From an uncultured Marinobacter sp. (GTDB lineage: Bacteria; Pseudomonadota; Gammaproteobacteria; Pseudomonadales; Oleiphilaceae), in assembly GCF_947259545.1 (NCBI RefSeq), contig NZ_CAMYMK010000008.1, forward strand, positions 186,001 to 250,000: a stretch of DNA of 64,000 nucleotides. The letters run 5' to 3'. Positions 8,009 to 19,823 of the stretch are shown in pieces. Position 1 is the first letter of the stretch. Every line of letters starts with the position of its first letter. The translations under genes were made by a program, and so were the position numbers. Under the pieces are notes generated by a model, which was given only the letters and a program-made list of their open reading frames with translations, was not told where the DNA came from and did not search any database.

Positions 8009-10735
8009 ATGATGAACAAAAAGGAACTTCCCCTCAGGACACTTCTCACCTTCCGTAATGCCTGGGTTGCCTGGCTTTTGCTTGCGGCTTCTATCGCTAT
8101 CACTTTGTTACTTTGGCAGCTTTCGATTCATCTGGTCGAAGATCGCACTGAGGCCCGTTTTCGAACACAGTCGCTTCAGCTCAAAACCGCCATTGAAGAA
8201 CGGCTGCTGAATCATGAGCAGGTTCTGGCCGGAAGTGCCGGCCTGTTTGCGGTTGCCGGCAGGGTGAGCCGTGACGAATGGCGGGAATATGTGGACAAAG
8301 TCGACATTAATCGTTACTACCCAGGTATTCAGGGAATCGGTTATGTGCAGCGTATCGGTGTACGGGATATGGCAGACCACATCTCGTCGGTTCGCGCTGA
8401 AGGTGTTCATAACTACCTGGTGACACCTCTGGGATCGGGGCCGGATTACTATCCAATGGTATATCTTGAGCCTGGCACCGATCGAAATCGCAGGGCGCTG
8501 GGATACGACGCTTTCAGCGATCCCATTCACCGCCGGGCGATGGAAGAAGCCCGTGATGGGGCAAAGCCAACAGTCACCGGGAAAGTGATCCTGATTCAGG
8601 AAGAGGTTGCGGAAGACCAGGCCAGCTTTCTGATGTATTACCCGGTCTACCAGGGTGGAGAAGTTCCGGATCTGCGTGTGGAGCGCAGAATGATGCTGGC
8701 AGGCTACGTGTTCAGTGCGTTTCGTATGAATAACCTGCTCGACGGTATCGTCGGCCTGATCTCGCCTTTCCTCGACGTGCGTATCTATGACGGCGATCAG
8801 GTCTCCCGAGACACACTGATGTATGGTTCCAATCTGGGGTCACTGGACAACGACTTCAGCTTTGAGATGAGCCAGACCATTCGCCATGGCGGCAGGGACT
8901 GGTTGTTGCAGACCCGCTCGACCCCCGCCTTTGATTTCCTGGCTTCCGATCCCCGGCCACCGATTGTGCTGGGCGCTGGCATTGTTATCAGCTTCCTGCT
9001 GTTCCTGTTCGCCCTCACGCTGATCCGCTCCCGTATTCTGGCGCAGGTGGGCGCGGGCCGCTATCGTGCGATTACCGAGGGTGCGGCCAACGTCACCCTG
9101 GTGCTCAGCGGCGGGGGCAAGCCTCAATACGCAAGCCCGTCGAGTAAGGACATACTGGGTTTTGATCCCGAAAAACTGCAGGAGCTGGATTTTGAGTCGA
9201 TTGTCCATGGCGATGACTGGCCCCAGTTAGTGGCGGGTTTTGAAGAATCCGTTGGCGCTCCGGGTAAGCAGATGCCGGTTATCCGGGCGCGGATCCGTGA
9301 CGCTGCCGGTCAGTGGCGGGACATGGAGGGAACCTACACCGCGATGATGAATGTGCCGGGTGTAAACGGCGTGGTATTGAGCTTGCGGGATCTGACCCAG
9401 TTGAAGGAGGCCCAGTCAGAGTTGCACCGCCTGGCATTCTACGATCCGCTGACCGGCCTGGCCAACCGTCAGTTATTCCGTGACCGACTGAATCACGTGG
9501 TTCGCCGCAGTCGTCGCAGCGGTGAGCCGGCGGCGTTGATGTTTCTGGATCTCGACGGGTTCAAGCGGATCAACGACACCCTTGGCCACGATTCCGGTGA
9601 TGAACTGCTGAAGCGGGTTGCCCAGTGGCTTACGGGGTGTGTGCGTGAGGAAGATTCCGTTGCCCGTCTGGGTGGGGATGAGTTCGTGGTGTTGCTGTCG
9701 CGTATCAGTGGCCCGGATGCCGCCGGCAAGGTGGCTGAGACCATCCTGCGACGACTGTGTCAGCGAATCCGTCTGAATGAGCACGAAGTGGGGATCACGG
9801 TCAGTATCGGTATTACCATGATTCCGCACGACAGTGAGGAGTCCGGCACTTTGATGAAGTACGCCGATCTTGCTATGTACCGTGCCAAGGAAATGGGCAG
9901 GAATACCTACCAGTTCTTTACCCCGGCGATGAATATCCAGGCGGCTCGTCGCCTGTTGCAGCAGGAGGAGCTGGCGGCAGCCCTGGACGGTGACCGTTTC
10001 GTGCTGCATTACCAACCCAAGGTGGATCTGGAAACCGAACGGGTTATCGGCGTTGAAGCATTCCTGCGTTGGCACCATCCGGAGAAAGGGCTGGTGTCGG
10101 CCCAGCAGTTTATCGGGCTTGCCGAAGAGACCGGTCTGATCGTGCGTTTGGGCGAGCTGGCCCTGCGACAGGCTTGTATCCAGGTCCAGGCCCTTGAGCG
10201 GGCCGGGTTCGAGTCCCTGAAGATGGCGGTCAATCTCTCGGTGCGCCAGCTGACCGACTCCGGATTCCTGGATATGGTGCGACAGGTGATCACCGAAACC
10301 GGGGTGTCACCGGAGCGCCTTGAGCTGGAAATGCCGGCCGAATTGCTTAATGAAGACCCCCGCATGTTGCGGGATTTGCTCGTTTCCCTCCACGATCTGG
10401 GCGTCTGCCTGATTCTCGACGATTTCGGTACGGGGGCCTGTTCGCTGGTCGCACTCCAGCAGCTGCCGTTGAATGTTATCAAGATCGATCACCGGTTTAT
10501 TCGCGATATTCCATACAATGTCAGCGCTACTGACGTGGCGTCCGCTGTGATTGCTCTGGCCAGAAAACTGCACCTGACCGTTGTGGCCGAAGGTGTGGAA
10601 ACCCCGCAGCAGCTCAACTTCCTGAAAACCGCCGGGTGCGCGCAGTGTCAGGGCAATCTGTTCAGTTACCCGCTGGACGAGGATGCCCTGATTGGCTTCC
10701 TGATTCGGCAGTATGAGCGGCCGCTTATTTCCTGA
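8009..10735 (+). CDS. CHASE-PAS-GGDEF-EAL membrane sensor
   Basis: A 908-residue predicted c-di-GMP enzyme. A first transmembrane helix (WVAWLLLAASIAITLLLW) and a second near residue 315 (IVLGAGIVISFLLFLFALTL) bracket a periplasmic CHASE-type sensor. A PAS domain, a GGDEF domain with intact GGDEF (about 555-559) and an EAL domain follow. In the EAL domain the signature reads EAF rather than EAL, but the Asn of VNLSVRQ, the DDFGTG pair, KID, AEGVE and QG are kept, so phosphodiesterase activity is possible. The start ATG 8009 (or the adjacent 8012) avoids the terminator upstream. It is alone between mucD and lepA; the ligand is unknown. Confidence 0.85.
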   Translation: MMNKKELPLRTLLTFRNAWVAWLLLAASIAITLLLWQLSIHLVEDRTEARFRTQSLQLKTAIEERLLNHEQVLAGSAGLFAVAGRVSRDEWREYVDKVDINRYYPGIQGIGYVQRIGVRDMADHISSVRAEGVHNYLVTPLGSGPDYYPMVYLEPGTDRNRRALGYDAFSDPIHRRAMEEARDGAKPTVTGKVILIQEEVAEDQASFLMYYPVYQGGEVPDLRVERRMMLAGYVFSAFRMNNLLDGIVGLISPFLDVRIYDGDQVSRDTLMYGSNLGSLDNDFSFEMSQTIRHGGRDWLLQTRSTPAFDFLASDPRPPIVLGAGIVISFLLFLFALTLIRSRILAQVGAGRYRAITEGAANVTLVLSGGGKPQYASPSSKDILGFDPEKLQELDFESIVHGDDWPQLVAGFEESVGAPGKQMPVIRARIRDAAGQWRDMEGTYTAMMNVPGVNGVVLSLRDLTQLKEAQSELHRLAFYDPLTGLANRQLFRDRLNHVVRRSRRSGEPAALMFLDLDGFKRINDTLGHDSGDELLKRVAQWLTGCVREEDSVARLGGDEFVVLLSRISGPDAAGKVAETILRRLCQRIRLNEHEVGITVSIGITMIPHDSEESGTLMKYADLAMYRAKEMGRNTYQFFTPAMNIQAARRLLQQEELAAALDGDRFVLHYQPKVDLETERVIGVEAFLRWHHPEKGLVSAQQFIGLAEETGLIVRLGELALRQACIQVQALERAGFESLKMAVNLSVRQLTDSGFLDMVRQVITETGVSPERLELEMPAELLNEDPRMLRDLLVSLHDLGVCLILDDFGTGACSLVALQQLPLNVIKIDHRFIRDIPYNVSATDVASAVIALARKLHLTVVAEGVETPQQLNFLKTAGCAQCQGNLFSYPLDEDALIGFLIRQYERPLIS

Positions 10736-10833
10736 GCATGGCAATGGCGGCGAGTAACCGGTAAAATCACGCCGTTCCCGGACTGCGGTAGCGGCCCCTC
10801 CGGGCTCAATCCTTCGTCTTATATGAGTATTCA

Positions 10834-12642
10834 TTGTCTGTGACTGAACTGAGCCGAATCCGTAACTTTTCCATCATCGCCCACATCGACCATGGTAAAT
10901 CCACACTCGCGGACCGTTTTATCCAGGTTTGCGGTGGCCTGACCGACCGTGAAATGGCCGAACAGGTCCTGGACTCCATGGACCTTGAGCGTGAGCGCGG
11001 GATTACCATCAAGGCCCAGAGCGTCACGCTCAACTACCAGGCCCGGGATGGTCAGGAATACAAGCTGAATTTTATCGACACCCCGGGGCACGTGGACTTC
11101 TCCTACGAGGTGTCGCGATCCCTGTACGCCTGTGAAGGGGCCCTGCTGGTGGTGGACGCCGGTCAGGGCGTGGAAGCCCAATCCGTGGCGAACTGTTATA
11201 CCGCCATAGAGCAGGGCCTGGAAGTCGTACCGGTCCTCAATAAAATGGACCTGCCCCAGGCAGAGCCGGAGCGTGTGGCCGCCGAGATTGAGGATATTAT
11301 CGGTATTGAGGCTTCCGATGCCGTGCGCTGCAGTGCCAAGAGCGGAATGGGGGTAGAGGACGTCCTGGAAGATCTGATCCGGAAGATACCGCCCCCCAAA
11401 GGTGATCGGAGCGCGCCTTTGCAGGCACTGATCATCGATTCCTGGTTTGATAACTATCTTGGGGTTGTTTCCCTGGTGCGGGTCACCGAGGGTACCCTGA
11501 AAAAGGGCGACAAGATCGTCATCAAGTCCACGGGCAAGGCCTGGAACGCGGACAAGGTGGGCATTTTCAACCCCAAGCCGAAGGATACCAATATTCTCGA
11601 GGCCGGTGATGTGGGCTTCATGGTTGCGGGCATCAAGGACATCCATGGTGCACCGGTGGGGGATACCATCGTGCACCAGAAATTCTTCCAGGAAACGCCC
11701 ATGCTGCCGGGGTTCAAGAAGGTGAAGCCCCAGGTGTATGCCGGTCTGTTCCCGGTCAGTGCGGATGATTATGACGATTTCCGTGATGCGCTGGAGAAGC
11801 TGACGCTGAACGATGCCTCGCTGTTTTTCGAACCGGAAAACTCCGATGCCTTGGGCTTCGGGTTCCGATGCGGGTTCCTCGGCATGCTCCACATGGAAAT
11901 CATTCAGGAGCGGCTGGAACGGGAATACGACATAGACCTTATTACCACCGCCCCGACGGTCATCTATGAGGTGCTTACCAAGCAGAATGAGACCCTGTCG
12001 GTAGACAACCCATCACGGCTTCCGGATGTTGGATCCATAGAGGAGATGCGTGAGCCGATTGTCGAGGCCAATATCCTGGTGCCTCAGGAACATCTCGGTA
12101 ATGTCATCGCCCTGTGCGAGGAGAAGCGGGGTGTTCAGAAACATATGCACTTCATGTCGACCCAGGTGCAGCTCACCTATGAGCTGCCCATGGCGGAAGT
12201 GGTAATGGATTTCTTTGATCGCATCAAGTCCGCGAGCCGCGGTTTTGCGTCCCTGGACTATCACTTCATCCGTTTCCAGCCGGCCAACCTGGTGCGTCTG
12301 GACGTGTTGATTAATGGGGAGCGGGTGGACGCCCTTGCGTTGATCGTCCATAAGGATCAGGCCCACTACAAGGGTCGGCAACTGATTGAGAAGATGAAGG
12401 AGCTGATCCCGCGCCAGATGTTTGATATTGCCATTCAGGCGGCCATCGGCACTCACGTGGTGTCGCGGGTCACGGTGAAGGCACTGCGCAAGAACGTGAC
12501 CGCCAAGTGTTACGGTGGTGACGTGAGCCGCAAGAAGAAACTGCTGCAAAAGCAAAAAGAAGGTAAAAAGCGCATGAAGCAACTGGGCAACGTTGAGGTG
12601 CCTCAGGAAGCGTTCCTTGCCGTATTGAAAGTGGACAAATAA
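10834..12642 (+). CDS. lepA: Elongation factor 4 (LepA)
   Basis: A 602-residue ribosome-associated GTPase of the LepA/EF4 family, implicated in ribosome back-translocation or biogenesis. G1 is seen in [11 protein letters not shown]3 in DTPGHVDF and G4 in NKMD. The LepA C-terminal domain is Lys-rich ([18 protein letters not shown]). The start is TTG 10834 or GTG 10840; there is no in-frame ATG nearby and no clear ribosome site. It is followed after 11 bp by lepB, the standard operon. Confidence 0.96.
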   Translation: MSVTELSRIRNFSIIAHIDHGKSTLADRFIQVCGGLTDREMAEQVLDSMDLERERGITIKAQSVTLNYQARDGQEYKLNFIDTPGHVDFSYEVSRSLYACEGALLVVDAGQGVEAQSVANCYTAIEQGLEVVPVLNKMDLPQAEPERVAAEIEDIIGIEASDAVRCSAKSGMGVEDVLEDLIRKIPPPKGDRSAPLQALIIDSWFDNYLGVVSLVRVTEGTLKKGDKIVIKSTGKAWNADKVGIFNPKPKDTNILEAGDVGFMVAGIKDIHGAPVGDTIVHQKFFQETPMLPGFKKVKPQVYAGLFPVSADDYDDFRDALEKLTLNDASLFFEPENSDALGFGFRCGFLGMLHMEIIQERLEREYDIDLITTAPTVIYEVLTKQNETLSVDNPSRLPDVGSIEEMREPIVEANILVPQEHLGNVIALCEEKRGVQKHMHFMSTQVQLTYELPMAEVVMDFFDRIKSASRGFASLDYHFIRFQPANLVRLDVLINGERVDALALIVHKDQAHYKGRQLIEKMKELIPRQMFDIAIQAAIGTHVVSRVTVKALRKNVTAKCYGGDVSRKKKLLQKQKEGKKRMKQLGNVEVPQEAFLAVLKVDK

Positions 12643-12653
12643 AAGGCACCTGA

Positions 12654-13442
12654 ATGGATATTGATTTTCCCCTGGTCCTGGTTGTATTGACGTTCGCGAC
12701 CGGTCTTATCTGGCTGGCAGACAGATTGTTTCTCCGTAAACGCAGAATGGCCGGTGTGTCAGCCAGTGACAGCTCACAGGACAGTGAGGCTGAAGCTCCC
12801 AAAGAGCCTTACCTGGTTGACCTGAGCCGCTCCTTCTTTCCTGTGTTGGCGATTGTCCTTGTGCTACGTTCCTTCCTGGTGGAACCCTTCCAGATACCTT
12901 CCGGGTCCATGCTGCCCACACTGGAAGTCGGTGATTTTATCCTGGTGAACAAGTATGCCTATGGTCTGCGCCTGCCCGTAGCCGGCACGAAGATACTTGA
13001 GGTCGATGACCCGGAGCGCGGTGACGTGATGGTCTTCCGCTACCCCGAGGATGGACAGACCAACTACATCAAGCGGGTGGTCGGATTGCCCGGTGATCAT
13101 ATTCGCTACCGCAACAAGGAACTGTTTATTAATGGCGACAAGGTGGACTCCCGGTTCGTGGCACGGCTGCCACCGATGGAACTTCGTCGTGAGACGCTGG
13201 GTGAGACCGAACACGACCTTTTCCTGACCCTGGGGCGCCCTGGCGGCTCTGGTGAAGGGGAATGGACAGTCCCTGAGGGGCATTATTTTGTGATGGGTGA
13301 CAATCGTGACAACAGTAACGACAGCCGTTACTGGGGCACAGTGCCCGACGAGCTGATCGTGGGCAAGGCGTTTGCCATATGGATGCACTGGAAATCGCTT
13401 ACCAGTCTGCCATCCTTTGATCGTGTCGGCAGCATTGACTAA
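12654..13442 (+). CDS. lepB: Signal peptidase I
   Basis: A 262-residue inner-membrane leader peptidase that cleaves Sec and Tat signal peptides on the periplasmic face. Two N-terminal hydrophobic segments (VLVVLTFATGLIWLADRLF and FFPVLAIVLVLRSFLV) precede the catalytic Ser85 in PSGSM and the general-base Lys140 in NYIKRVVGLPGD. The GDNRDNSNDSRYWG box is present. Its operon partner lepA is immediately upstream. Confidence 0.96.
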   Translation: MDIDFPLVLVVLTFATGLIWLADRLFLRKRRMAGVSASDSSQDSEAEAPKEPYLVDLSRSFFPVLAIVLVLRSFLVEPFQIPSGSMLPTLEVGDFILVNKYAYGLRLPVAGTKILEVDDPERGDVMVFRYPEDGQTNYIKRVVGLPGDHIRYRNKELFINGDKVDSRFVARLPPMELRRETLGETEHDLFLTLGRPGGSGEGEWTVPEGHYFVMGDNRDNSNDSRYWGTVPDELIVGKAFAIWMHWKSLTSLPSFDRVGSID

Positions 13443-13463
13443 TTCTCAAGGAGTGCAGTTCAG

Positions 13464-13853
13464 ATGAAGAAGAATAAATTCTCCTCAATGGGGCGTCAGG
13501 GTGGTGCTTCGGCCCTCACCATGCTGGTGATGGTGCTGTTTTTTGGCAGCCTGCTGACACTGGTGATAAAGCTGGGACCGGCCTATCTGGATGACGTAAC
13601 CATCCAGGAAGCTGTGGAAAGCCTGGAAGGCACGGAAGGCCTTTCCTCCATGGGGCCTCCCCAGATTCGCAGTTTGATCAATAAAAGGTTGATTGTGAAC
13701 AATGTTCGCGGTTTTGACGAAAAGCAGATCAGCGTTGAGAAAAATGGTGAACTTGTGGTGATCAAGGTGGACTACGAGGTGCGTAGCAATCTGTTTCGCA
13801 ACGTGGACGCCGTTATCCATTTCCAACATGAATACGAGATGCAGGGCAAGTGA
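13464..13853 (+). CDS. DUF4845 domain protein
   Basis: A 129-residue protein with one N-terminal membrane helix ([19 protein letters not shown]) and a small soluble domain. It belongs to the DUF4845 family, found between lepB and rnc in many pseudomonads and relatives. Function is not established; position suggests a link with secretion or envelope biogenesis. Good ribosome site AAGGAG lies upstream. Its stop overlaps the GTG start of rnc. Confidence 0.8.
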   Translation: MKKNKFSSMGRQGGASALTMLVMVLFFGSLLTLVIKLGPAYLDDVTIQEAVESLEGTEGLSSMGPPQIRSLINKRLIVNNVRGFDEKQISVEKNGELVVIKVDYEVRSNLFRNVDAVIHFQHEYEMQGK

Positions 13854-14539
13854 GTTCGCAACCGGATCTGGACCAGCTACAGCGCCGAATTGGGTATCAG
13901 TTCAAGGCGCCGGAGCGCTTGCTGCTGGCGCTCACTCATCGCAGTTATGGTAATCAGAACAATGAGCGGCTGGAGTTCCTCGGGGATTCCATCGTTAACA
14001 TGGTGATAGCCGAGCATCTTTATCTGCAGTTCGAAAAAGCCCGGGAAGGCCAGTTGAGCCGTTTGCGCGCCCGTATGGTCAAGGGTGTAACCCTGGCAGA
14101 GATCGGCCGTGAGTTTGAATTGGGAAAGTATCTCCGATTGGGTTCCGGCGAGTTGAAAAGCGGGGGATTCCGCCGGGAATCGATTCTCGCCGATGCCGTG
14201 GAGTCCATCATCGGCGCGATATATCTTGATAGTGATTTTGATACCTGTCGGCAGCAGGTGCTGCGTTGGTTTGAGCAGCGCCTGAAGAATCTGGATCTCC
14301 AGGACACCCAGAAAGATCCGAAAACCCGGCTCCAGGAATACCTGCAGTCCCGCCAGTTCCCTCTGCCGATGTACGATGTCATCTCGGTGGATGGCGAAGC
14401 CCATGCACAGACTTTCCATGTTTCCTGCGCTTTGCCGTCTTTGGGTCGTAAAACGACCGGTGTCGGCAGCAGTCGTCGTATTGCCGAGCAGCAGGCCGCC
14501 CGTAATGCCCTGAAGCAACTGGGCGTGGAGAACGATTAA
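13850..14539 (+). CDS. rnc: Ribonuclease III
   Basis: A 229-residue double-strand-specific endoribonuclease for rRNA and mRNA processing. The RNase III signature [11 protein letters not shown] and the second metal-binding region [14 protein letters not shown] are intact. A C-terminal dsRNA-binding domain ([12 protein letters not shown] to [18 protein letters not shown]) follows. It starts at GTG 13850 overlapping the previous stop and ends overlapping era (TAATG), so rnc-era are translationally coupled. Confidence 0.96.
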   Translation: MSSQPDLDQLQRRIGYQFKAPERLLLALTHRSYGNQNNERLEFLGDSIVNMVIAEHLYLQFEKAREGQLSRLRARMVKGVTLAEIGREFELGKYLRLGSGELKSGGFRRESILADAVESIIGAIYLDSDFDTCRQQVLRWFEQRLKNLDLQDTQKDPKTRLQEYLQSRQFPLPMYDVISVDGEAHAQTFHVSCALPSLGRKTTGVGSSRRIAEQQAARNALKQLGVEND

Positions 14540-15456
14540 TGAATGATATTACCCGTCCGGACGACCCCGAAAGCCGCTGTGGTTTTGTTGCCATTGTTGG
14601 CCGACCAAACGTGGGCAAGTCCACGCTGTTGAATCATATCCTTGGCCAGAAGCTGAGCATAACCTCCCGCAAGCCCCAGACCACGCGCCACCAGGTGCTG
14701 GGTATCAAGACCATGGGGCCGGTGCAGGCGATCTATGTCGATACCCCGGGCATGCACGAGGAAGAACCCAGGGCACTGAACCGCTACATGAACAAGGCGG
14801 CGACATCGGCTCTGATAGATGTCGATGTGGTGGTGTTTGTGGTTGACCAGATGGCATGGACCACGGCCGACGAGCTGGTGCTTGAAAAACTCTCCAGACT
14901 CAAATGTCCGGTGATCCTCGCGGTCAACAAGGTCGACAAGATCGAAAAGCGTGAAGCGTTGTTGCCGCATTTGGACATGCTGTCGAAGAAGCGGGAGTTT
15001 ACCGAGATCATTCCGCTGTCCGCCCTCAAGGAGATGAATCTGCAGCCACTGGAAGAAGCCGTTGGCCGCTACCTTCCGCAGAGCGTGCATTTCTATCCGG
15101 ATGACCAGGTAACCGACCGCAGTGAGCGGTTCATGGCCGCCGAAATGGTCCGGGAGAAAATTACCCGGCAACTGGGTGCGGAACTGCCGTATTCCGTTGC
15201 TGTCGAGATCGAAGAATTTCGTCGTGATGGCAAGACTCTGCATATATCCGCGCTTATTCTGGTGGAGCGGGAAGGTCAGAAGAAAATCATCATTGGCGAT
15301 AAGGGTGAGCGCATGCGCCGCATCGGCCAGGAAGCGCGCACAGACATGGAGAGACTGTTTGACAGTAAGGTCATGCTCCGCCTGTGGGTCAAGGTCAAGC
15401 GGGGCTGGGCTGACAGCGACCGGGCCCTTAAGAGCCTGGGCATGAACGATTTCTGA
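14539..15456 (+). CDS. era: GTPase Era
   Basis: A 305-residue GTPase that binds 16S rRNA and aids 30S assembly. G1 is GRPNVGKS, G3 DTPG and G4 NKVD. The C-terminal KH domain carries GEKGxR-like residues in [17 protein letters not shown]. The start ATG shares a base with the rnc stop. The rnc-era-recO-pdxJ order is conserved across gammaproteobacteria. Confidence 0.97.
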   Translation: MNDITRPDDPESRCGFVAIVGRPNVGKSTLLNHILGQKLSITSRKPQTTRHQVLGIKTMGPVQAIYVDTPGMHEEEPRALNRYMNKAATSALIDVDVVVFVVDQMAWTTADELVLEKLSRLKCPVILAVNKVDKIEKREALLPHLDMLSKKREFTEIIPLSALKEMNLQPLEEAVGRYLPQSVHFYPDDQVTDRSERFMAAEMVREKITRQLGAELPYSVAVEIEEFRRDGKTLHISALILVEREGQKKIIIGDKGERMRRIGQEARTDMERLFDSKVMLRLWVKVKRGWADSDRALKSLGMNDF

Positions 15457-15463
15457 GAACGCT

Positions 15464-16192
15464 ATGGCCGGCTCAGTGCAGGAGGAACCGGCGTATGTCC
15501 TCCATCGTCGTCCCTGGCGGGAAACCAGTCTGCAGGTCGACGTGTTCACGCTGAACGCAGGTCGAGTATCGTTGATTGCTCGTGGTGCCAACAGCGCCAA
15601 AAGTCCGCTCAAGGCCCAGCTGCAGCCATTCCAGCCCCTGATGCTGGACTGGATCGGGCGCGGTAATCTGAAAACCCTGATCCAGACTGACGTCCGTAGC
15701 GGGCCGTCACTCAGTCGCACGACAGCTCTTTACAGTGGGCTCTACATCAACGAGTTGCTGCAGCGAGTTCTGCCGGCGGCAGATCCTCATCCTTCCCTGT
15801 TTGCCGCCTACATTCAGGTGATCACCGAACTCTCGGAAACGGACGATGTTGAGCCGGTGTTGCGTCGGTTCGAATGTTCATTTGCTGAGGCGCTGGGGTA
15901 CCGTTTTGCCTGGGACATCGCGACGGATTCCGGAGCTGGGGTCGAGGCGGGTCGGAGCTACTGCTATGATCCGGAACGGGGCATTTTGCTACGCCCGGAC
16001 GAGAATGTACGGTTGAGAAATCTGTCGGGAGACACGCTGATGGCCCTGGCGGCCGGGGATCTGGAGTCACCGGATTGTCGTCGTACAGCCAAACGGGTCA
16101 TGCGAGTGTTGGTAGACTACCTGTTACAGGGCAAGCCGCTGCACAGCAGAAGCCTTTTCAGTCATGGTCGGAGAGAACCGAATGAATCCTAG
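15464..16192 (+). CDS. recO: DNA repair protein RecO
   Basis: A 242-residue recombination mediator of the RecFOR pathway. The N-terminal OB-fold is seen in [25 protein letters not shown]-type sequence; the helical C-terminal part follows ([21 protein letters not shown]). It lacks obvious zinc-binding Cys pairs, as in other gammaproteobacterial RecO. It starts 7 bp after era and its last 11 bases overlap pdxJ. Confidence 0.94.
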   Translation: MAGSVQEEPAYVLHRRPWRETSLQVDVFTLNAGRVSLIARGANSAKSPLKAQLQPFQPLMLDWIGRGNLKTLIQTDVRSGPSLSRTTALYSGLYINELLQRVLPAADPHPSLFAAYIQVITELSETDDVEPVLRRFECSFAEALGYRFAWDIATDSGAGVEAGRSYCYDPERGILLRPDENVRLRNLSGDTLMALAAGDLESPDCRRTAKRVMRVLVDYLLQGKPLHSRSLFSHGRREPNES

Positions 16193-16922
16193 AGTGTTAC
16201 TTGGTGTGAATATTGATCACGTGGCAACCCTCCGTCAGGCCCGGGGCACCCGTTATCCGGATCCGGTGCAGGCGGCCCTGATGGCCGAGGAGGCTGGTGC
16301 CGACGGCATTACCATTCATCCCCGTGAGGATCGCCGTCACATTCAGGATCGCGACGTGCTGATGCTCAAGGAGACCCTGCAGACAAAAATGAATCTGGAA
16401 ATGGCTGTGACCGACGCCATGCTGGCATTTGCGGAACAGGTCCGGCCGGAGTGCGTGTGCCTTGTGCCGGAAAAGCGGGAGGAGCTCACCACTGAGGGTG
16501 GACTGGACGTCGACGGTCAGGAGACCAGAGTGGCCAAAGCCTGTGAGCGTCTGGCGAAAATCGGTGCCGAGGTATCACTGTTCATTGATCCGGACCCGGT
16601 TCAGATCGACGCCGCCGTTCGCTGCGGTGCCCCTGTGGTGGAATTGCATACCGGAGAGTACGCCGAGGCAGACGACCCACAGGCAGTTGAGGCTGCGTTC
16701 AAGGTGCTGGCGAATGCCGTGGACTACGCGCGTAAAAAGGGGCTTACCGTAAATGCGGGCCATGGTCTGCATTATCACAATACCGAACGTGTTGCGGCCA
16801 TTCCCGGTATTAATGAGCTCAACATCGGTCATGCCATTATTGCCCGGGCGGTCTTTACCGGCCTTAAAGAGGCCGTGCGTGACATGAAGTCCATTCTCGA
16901 AAGTGCACGCCTGGGCAGTTAA
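16182..16922 (+). CDS. pdxJ: Pyridoxine 5'-phosphate synthase
   Basis: A 246-residue TIM-barrel enzyme joining 1-deoxyxylulose 5-phosphate with 3-amino-2-oxopropyl phosphate to form pyridoxine phosphate. Typical motifs are [38 protein letters not shown] and NAGHGL. ATG 16182 is chosen over ATG 16164 because the ribosome site GGAGAG (16170-16175) lies just upstream and relatives begin with this sequence. It converges with barA, whose stop lies 7 bp on. Confidence 0.96.
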   Translation: MNPRVLLGVNIDHVATLRQARGTRYPDPVQAALMAEEAGADGITIHPREDRRHIQDRDVLMLKETLQTKMNLEMAVTDAMLAFAEQVRPECVCLVPEKREELTTEGGLDVDGQETRVAKACERLAKIGAEVSLFIDPDPVQIDAAVRCGAPVVELHTGEYAEADDPQAVEAAFKVLANAVDYARKKGLTVNAGHGLHYHNTERVAAIPGINELNIGHAIIARAVFTGLKEAVRDMKSILESARLGS

Positions 16923-16937
16923 ATGTCCTTAGCCCAG
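16911..16937. terminator. Possible shared hairpin between pdxJ and barA
   Basis: CTGGGC (16911-16916) pairs with GCCCAG (16932-16937) across the meeting point of two convergent genes. There is no T-run, and both arms are within coding ends, so a termination role is only possible. Confidence 0.25.
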
Positions 16938-19823
16938 GGTGTTCCCGGACCCGGTGGCGCCCGCTTCTGATTGCTGGCGGAACTGCGCCTGCCAGTCGGT
17001 CTGGTCGCCCCAAGCCTGCAGCCTCTCGATCGCCGCCAGTAACTGGTCTTTATGATAGGCCATGTCTGATGACGAGCACTTGAGTGCAGTCTCGAACTGG
17101 TTTGTCGCCACTCTCAATTCCGGCACGCCGCAGTAGCGGGTTGCCCCGTGCAGCTTATGGACGCAGTCCAGAAGCGAGTCGAGGTCGCCTTCTTTCCAGA
17201 AGTTATCAACCTTGTCGGCATCGGACGACAGCTGTTCCAGAAGCATGCTGAACAATTCCTCGGCGAGGTCCGCCTTGCCGGCCGCCAGCTGAATGCTCTC
17301 TTCGACGCTGACGCACTGCTGTTGAAGCTTGCGGGTTGATGGCCTCAGGGCCTTGCTGGTATCCCGGATCTCAGGAACCTGGATGCGATGGGGTTGCGGT
17401 GAGATCTCGCAGGTATAGCCGGTGTATTCGCGAATCGTTTCAACCAGCTGCCCGCTACTGATCGGTTTGGCAAGATAACCGTCGAATCCCTGACGAGCCA
17501 GTCGATCCTGCTCATCAGCGAGGGCGTGGGCCGTGAGCGCAATCACCGGGGTGCGATGGGTCTTGTTGTCCATGGCGCGCAATCGTGCGGTCGTCTCGAC
17601 ACCATCCATGCCTGGCATCTGCAGGTCCATAAAGACCAGGTCAAAGGGATTGTTGCGAGCCTTGCTGATAGCTTCAAAGCCGCTGGAGGCACCTTCCGCG
17701 TTGACCTGACAGTCGTTCAGCAAGGTCATGACCAGTTTCAGGTTGGCGTCATTGTCGTCTACTGCCAGCACCCTCGGTACGGCACCTGTCGGTTGCCACA
17801 CAGGGATGGCCTGGTGCTCTTGCAGCGGTTGTTGCCTGTCGTTTATGCCATGCACCAGTAACAGCAGTTCGTCATACAGGGCATTGCGGCACACAGGCTT
17901 GGTAAGGTGCCCGCTGGTCAGTCCTGACAGCGGGGTATCGTGTGTGTCGAGAGTTGGCGTCAGCAGCAGTGTGCGACAGTCGCGTTCCAGTTCCAGGTTG
18001 CGTGCCAGGGCGCAATACTGGCTGGAGTTCAGCAGGTGCCGGGTGATACCTATAATGGCGAGGGCATAGCCGGCCTGGCTCCTCTGGGCTTCCTCAACCT
18101 GTTCCTGCATGGCGCCGGGGGAGGAGACCACATCCACTGTCATGCCCCACTCTTTCAGCATATGCTCCACCGCAAGGCCGGTGGTCTTCTGGTGCTCCAG
18201 GTAAATGACGCGCTCTCCGCGGAGGGTGTCCTGGGGGGCGCAGGCCTCGCCGGAACCGGACAGCTCAGAGGTCAGTGTGAACCAGAATGTCGACCCCTTG
18301 CCCAGCTCGCTTTGCAGGCCGATCTTGCCCCCCATTTCTTCTACCAGTCGTTTGGATATGGCCAGGCCGAGTCCGGTCCCACCATACTGGCGAGCGGTAG
18401 AGGCATCCGCCTGATTGAAGGCGTTGAACAGGGATTGTTGCTGCGCCCGGGAAAGGCCAACCCCGGAATCGGTGATGCTGATGCGCAGGGTCACCCTGTT
18501 GTTTTCCTGGTCCTCGTCTTCGAGGCTGGCACGGAGTACCACTTCACCGGTCTGTGTAAACTTGATGGCGTTGTTGACCAGGTTGGTAATCACCTGCTTG
18601 ACCCGCAAAGGATCCCCCATGATGTTGTCGGGCACGTCATTGTAGACCAGTGGCACCAGGTCGAGGTTTTTGCCGTGGGCAGCAGGAGCCAGCATTACCA
18701 TGACATCTTCAACGATGTCCCGGAGCTGGAATGGAACCCGGTCGAGGATCAGTTTGCCAGCTTCGATCTTCGAGAAATCCAGGATGTCGTTGATGATGGT
18801 CAGCAGAATTTCCGAGGATTTCCGGATGGTGCTGAGGTGGTCCCGTTGCTGGCGGGGCAGAGGACTCTTCATCAATAGCTCGGTGAAGCCAATGATGCCG
18901 TTCAGCGGTGTGCGTATCTCGTGGGACATGTTGGCGAGAAATTCGGATTTGATCCGGCTGGCCTCCAGCGCTTCCTTACGAGCCAGATCCAGCTCGATGT
19001 TCTGGATCTCGATGGTTTCCAGGGTTTCCCGCAGATCCTCGGTGGCCTGATCGACATTTTGCTGCATTTCTGCCTGCGCCTTGCTGAGCTCTTCCGCCAT
19101 GGCGTTGAGACCGGATTCCAGCTGTTCGAATTCCGGACCTGCGGCGGTGTGTACGCGGGTATCCAGCTTGCCTTCCTTGAGCCTGGCCACCGCCTCGTTC
19201 AGTTCGAAGACCGGATCGGTAAAGGCGCGACTGAGGCGCATGGCGATGATAAGGCTGAGAATGACGCCACCGAGCACCAAGATCAGTGAGATCAGCAGGG
19301 CTTTGTAGGTTTCCTTTTCCGTACGGATATGGGACATCTCAACAGCAGCCCAGCCCAGGGGCTCTTGCACACCGCTGACGGGTTGACCGGAACCCTGATC
19401 CAGCATGCTCTCGATCATCAGGTCCTGAAGGAAAACGGGGGTGACAAACAGGGTGCTGTCATCGCGGAAAATGCGCCAGGGGGCCTCTGCGGTGAGGTCA
19501 TCCGGGGCAATGGCATCGGCGCTTCCGGGCCCGGTGTGCAGCAGTCGCTCGCGCTCGCTATTGAAAAAGGTGATGGAACGCACGTCCTGTTCTTCCAGGA
19601 GGGCGTTGGAGAGGCTGTTCAGCAGACTTCGGTTGGCGGTAAACAGGCCATATTCGGACCCTGCCGCCAGTTGTCGCGACAGGGACTGGCCGCGGTCCTG
19701 CAGCAGACTTTCAATATTGTTGACCCAGCTGTAGGTAAAGAACAGCCCGAGTAGAATCGTGGTCAGAAGGGTGGGGACCAGCGTCACCACCAGTACTTTC
19801 TTGCGAATGCCCCAACGCCGCAT
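16929..19823 (-). CDS. barA: Hybrid sensor kinase BarA/GacS
   Basis: A 964-residue tripartite sensor kinase of the BarA/GacS type, which phosphorylates the UvrY/GacA regulator and controls Csr/Rsm small RNAs. Two transmembrane helices flank a periplasmic sensor; HAMP, HisKA (His near residue 301 in [10 protein letters not shown]) and HATPase follow. A first receiver-like region (about 545-665) lacks a clear phospho-acceptor Asp; the second has Asp near 731 in [10 protein letters not shown]. The HPt domain carries its His near 889 (HKLHG). It is divergent from cysM, as in Pseudomonas relatives where these genes cluster. gacS is an equally valid name. Confidence 0.92.
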   Translation of the reverse strand: MRRWGIRKKVLVVTLVPTLLTTILLGLFFTYSWVNNIESLLQDRGQSLSRQLAAGSEYGLFTANRSLLNSLSNALLEEQDVRSITFFNSERERLLHTGPGSADAIAPDDLTAEAPWRIFRDDSTLFVTPVFLQDLMIESMLDQGSGQPVSGVQEPLGWAAVEMSHIRTEKETYKALLISLILVLGGVILSLIIAMRLSRAFTDPVFELNEAVARLKEGKLDTRVHTAAGPEFEQLESGLNAMAEELSKAQAEMQQNVDQATEDLRETLETIEIQNIELDLARKEALEASRIKSEFLANMSHEIRTPLNGIIGFTELLMKSPLPRQQRDHLSTIRKSSEILLTIINDILDFSKIEAGKLILDRVPFQLRDIVEDVMVMLAPAAHGKNLDLVPLVYNDVPDNIMGDPLRVKQVITNLVNNAIKFTQTGEVVLRASLEDEDQENNRVTLRISITDSGVGLSRAQQQSLFNAFNQADASTARQYGGTGLGLAISKRLVEEMGGKIGLQSELGKGSTFWFTLTSELSGSGEACAPQDTLRGERVIYLEHQKTTGLAVEHMLKEWGMTVDVVSSPGAMQEQVEEAQRSQAGYALAIIGITRHLLNSSQYCALARNLELERDCRTLLLTPTLDTHDTPLSGLTSGHLTKPVCRNALYDELLLLVHGINDRQQPLQEHQAIPVWQPTGAVPRVLAVDDNDANLKLVMTLLNDCQVNAEGASSGFEAISKARNNPFDLVFMDLQMPGMDGVETTARLRAMDNKTHRTPVIALTAHALADEQDRLARQGFDGYLAKPISSGQLVETIREYTGYTCEISPQPHRIQVPEIRDTSKALRPSTRKLQQQCVSVEESIQLAAGKADLAEELFSMLLEQLSSDADKVDNFWKEGDLDSLLDCVHKLHGATRYCGVPELRVATNQFETALKCSSSDMAYHKDQLLAAIERLQAWGDQTDWQAQFRQQSEAGATGSGNTLG

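Noticed and set aside
14536-15720. A 394-codon minus-strand frame opposite era and recO
   Set aside because: The opposite strand encodes Era and RecO with intact motifs; this is an antisense shadow.
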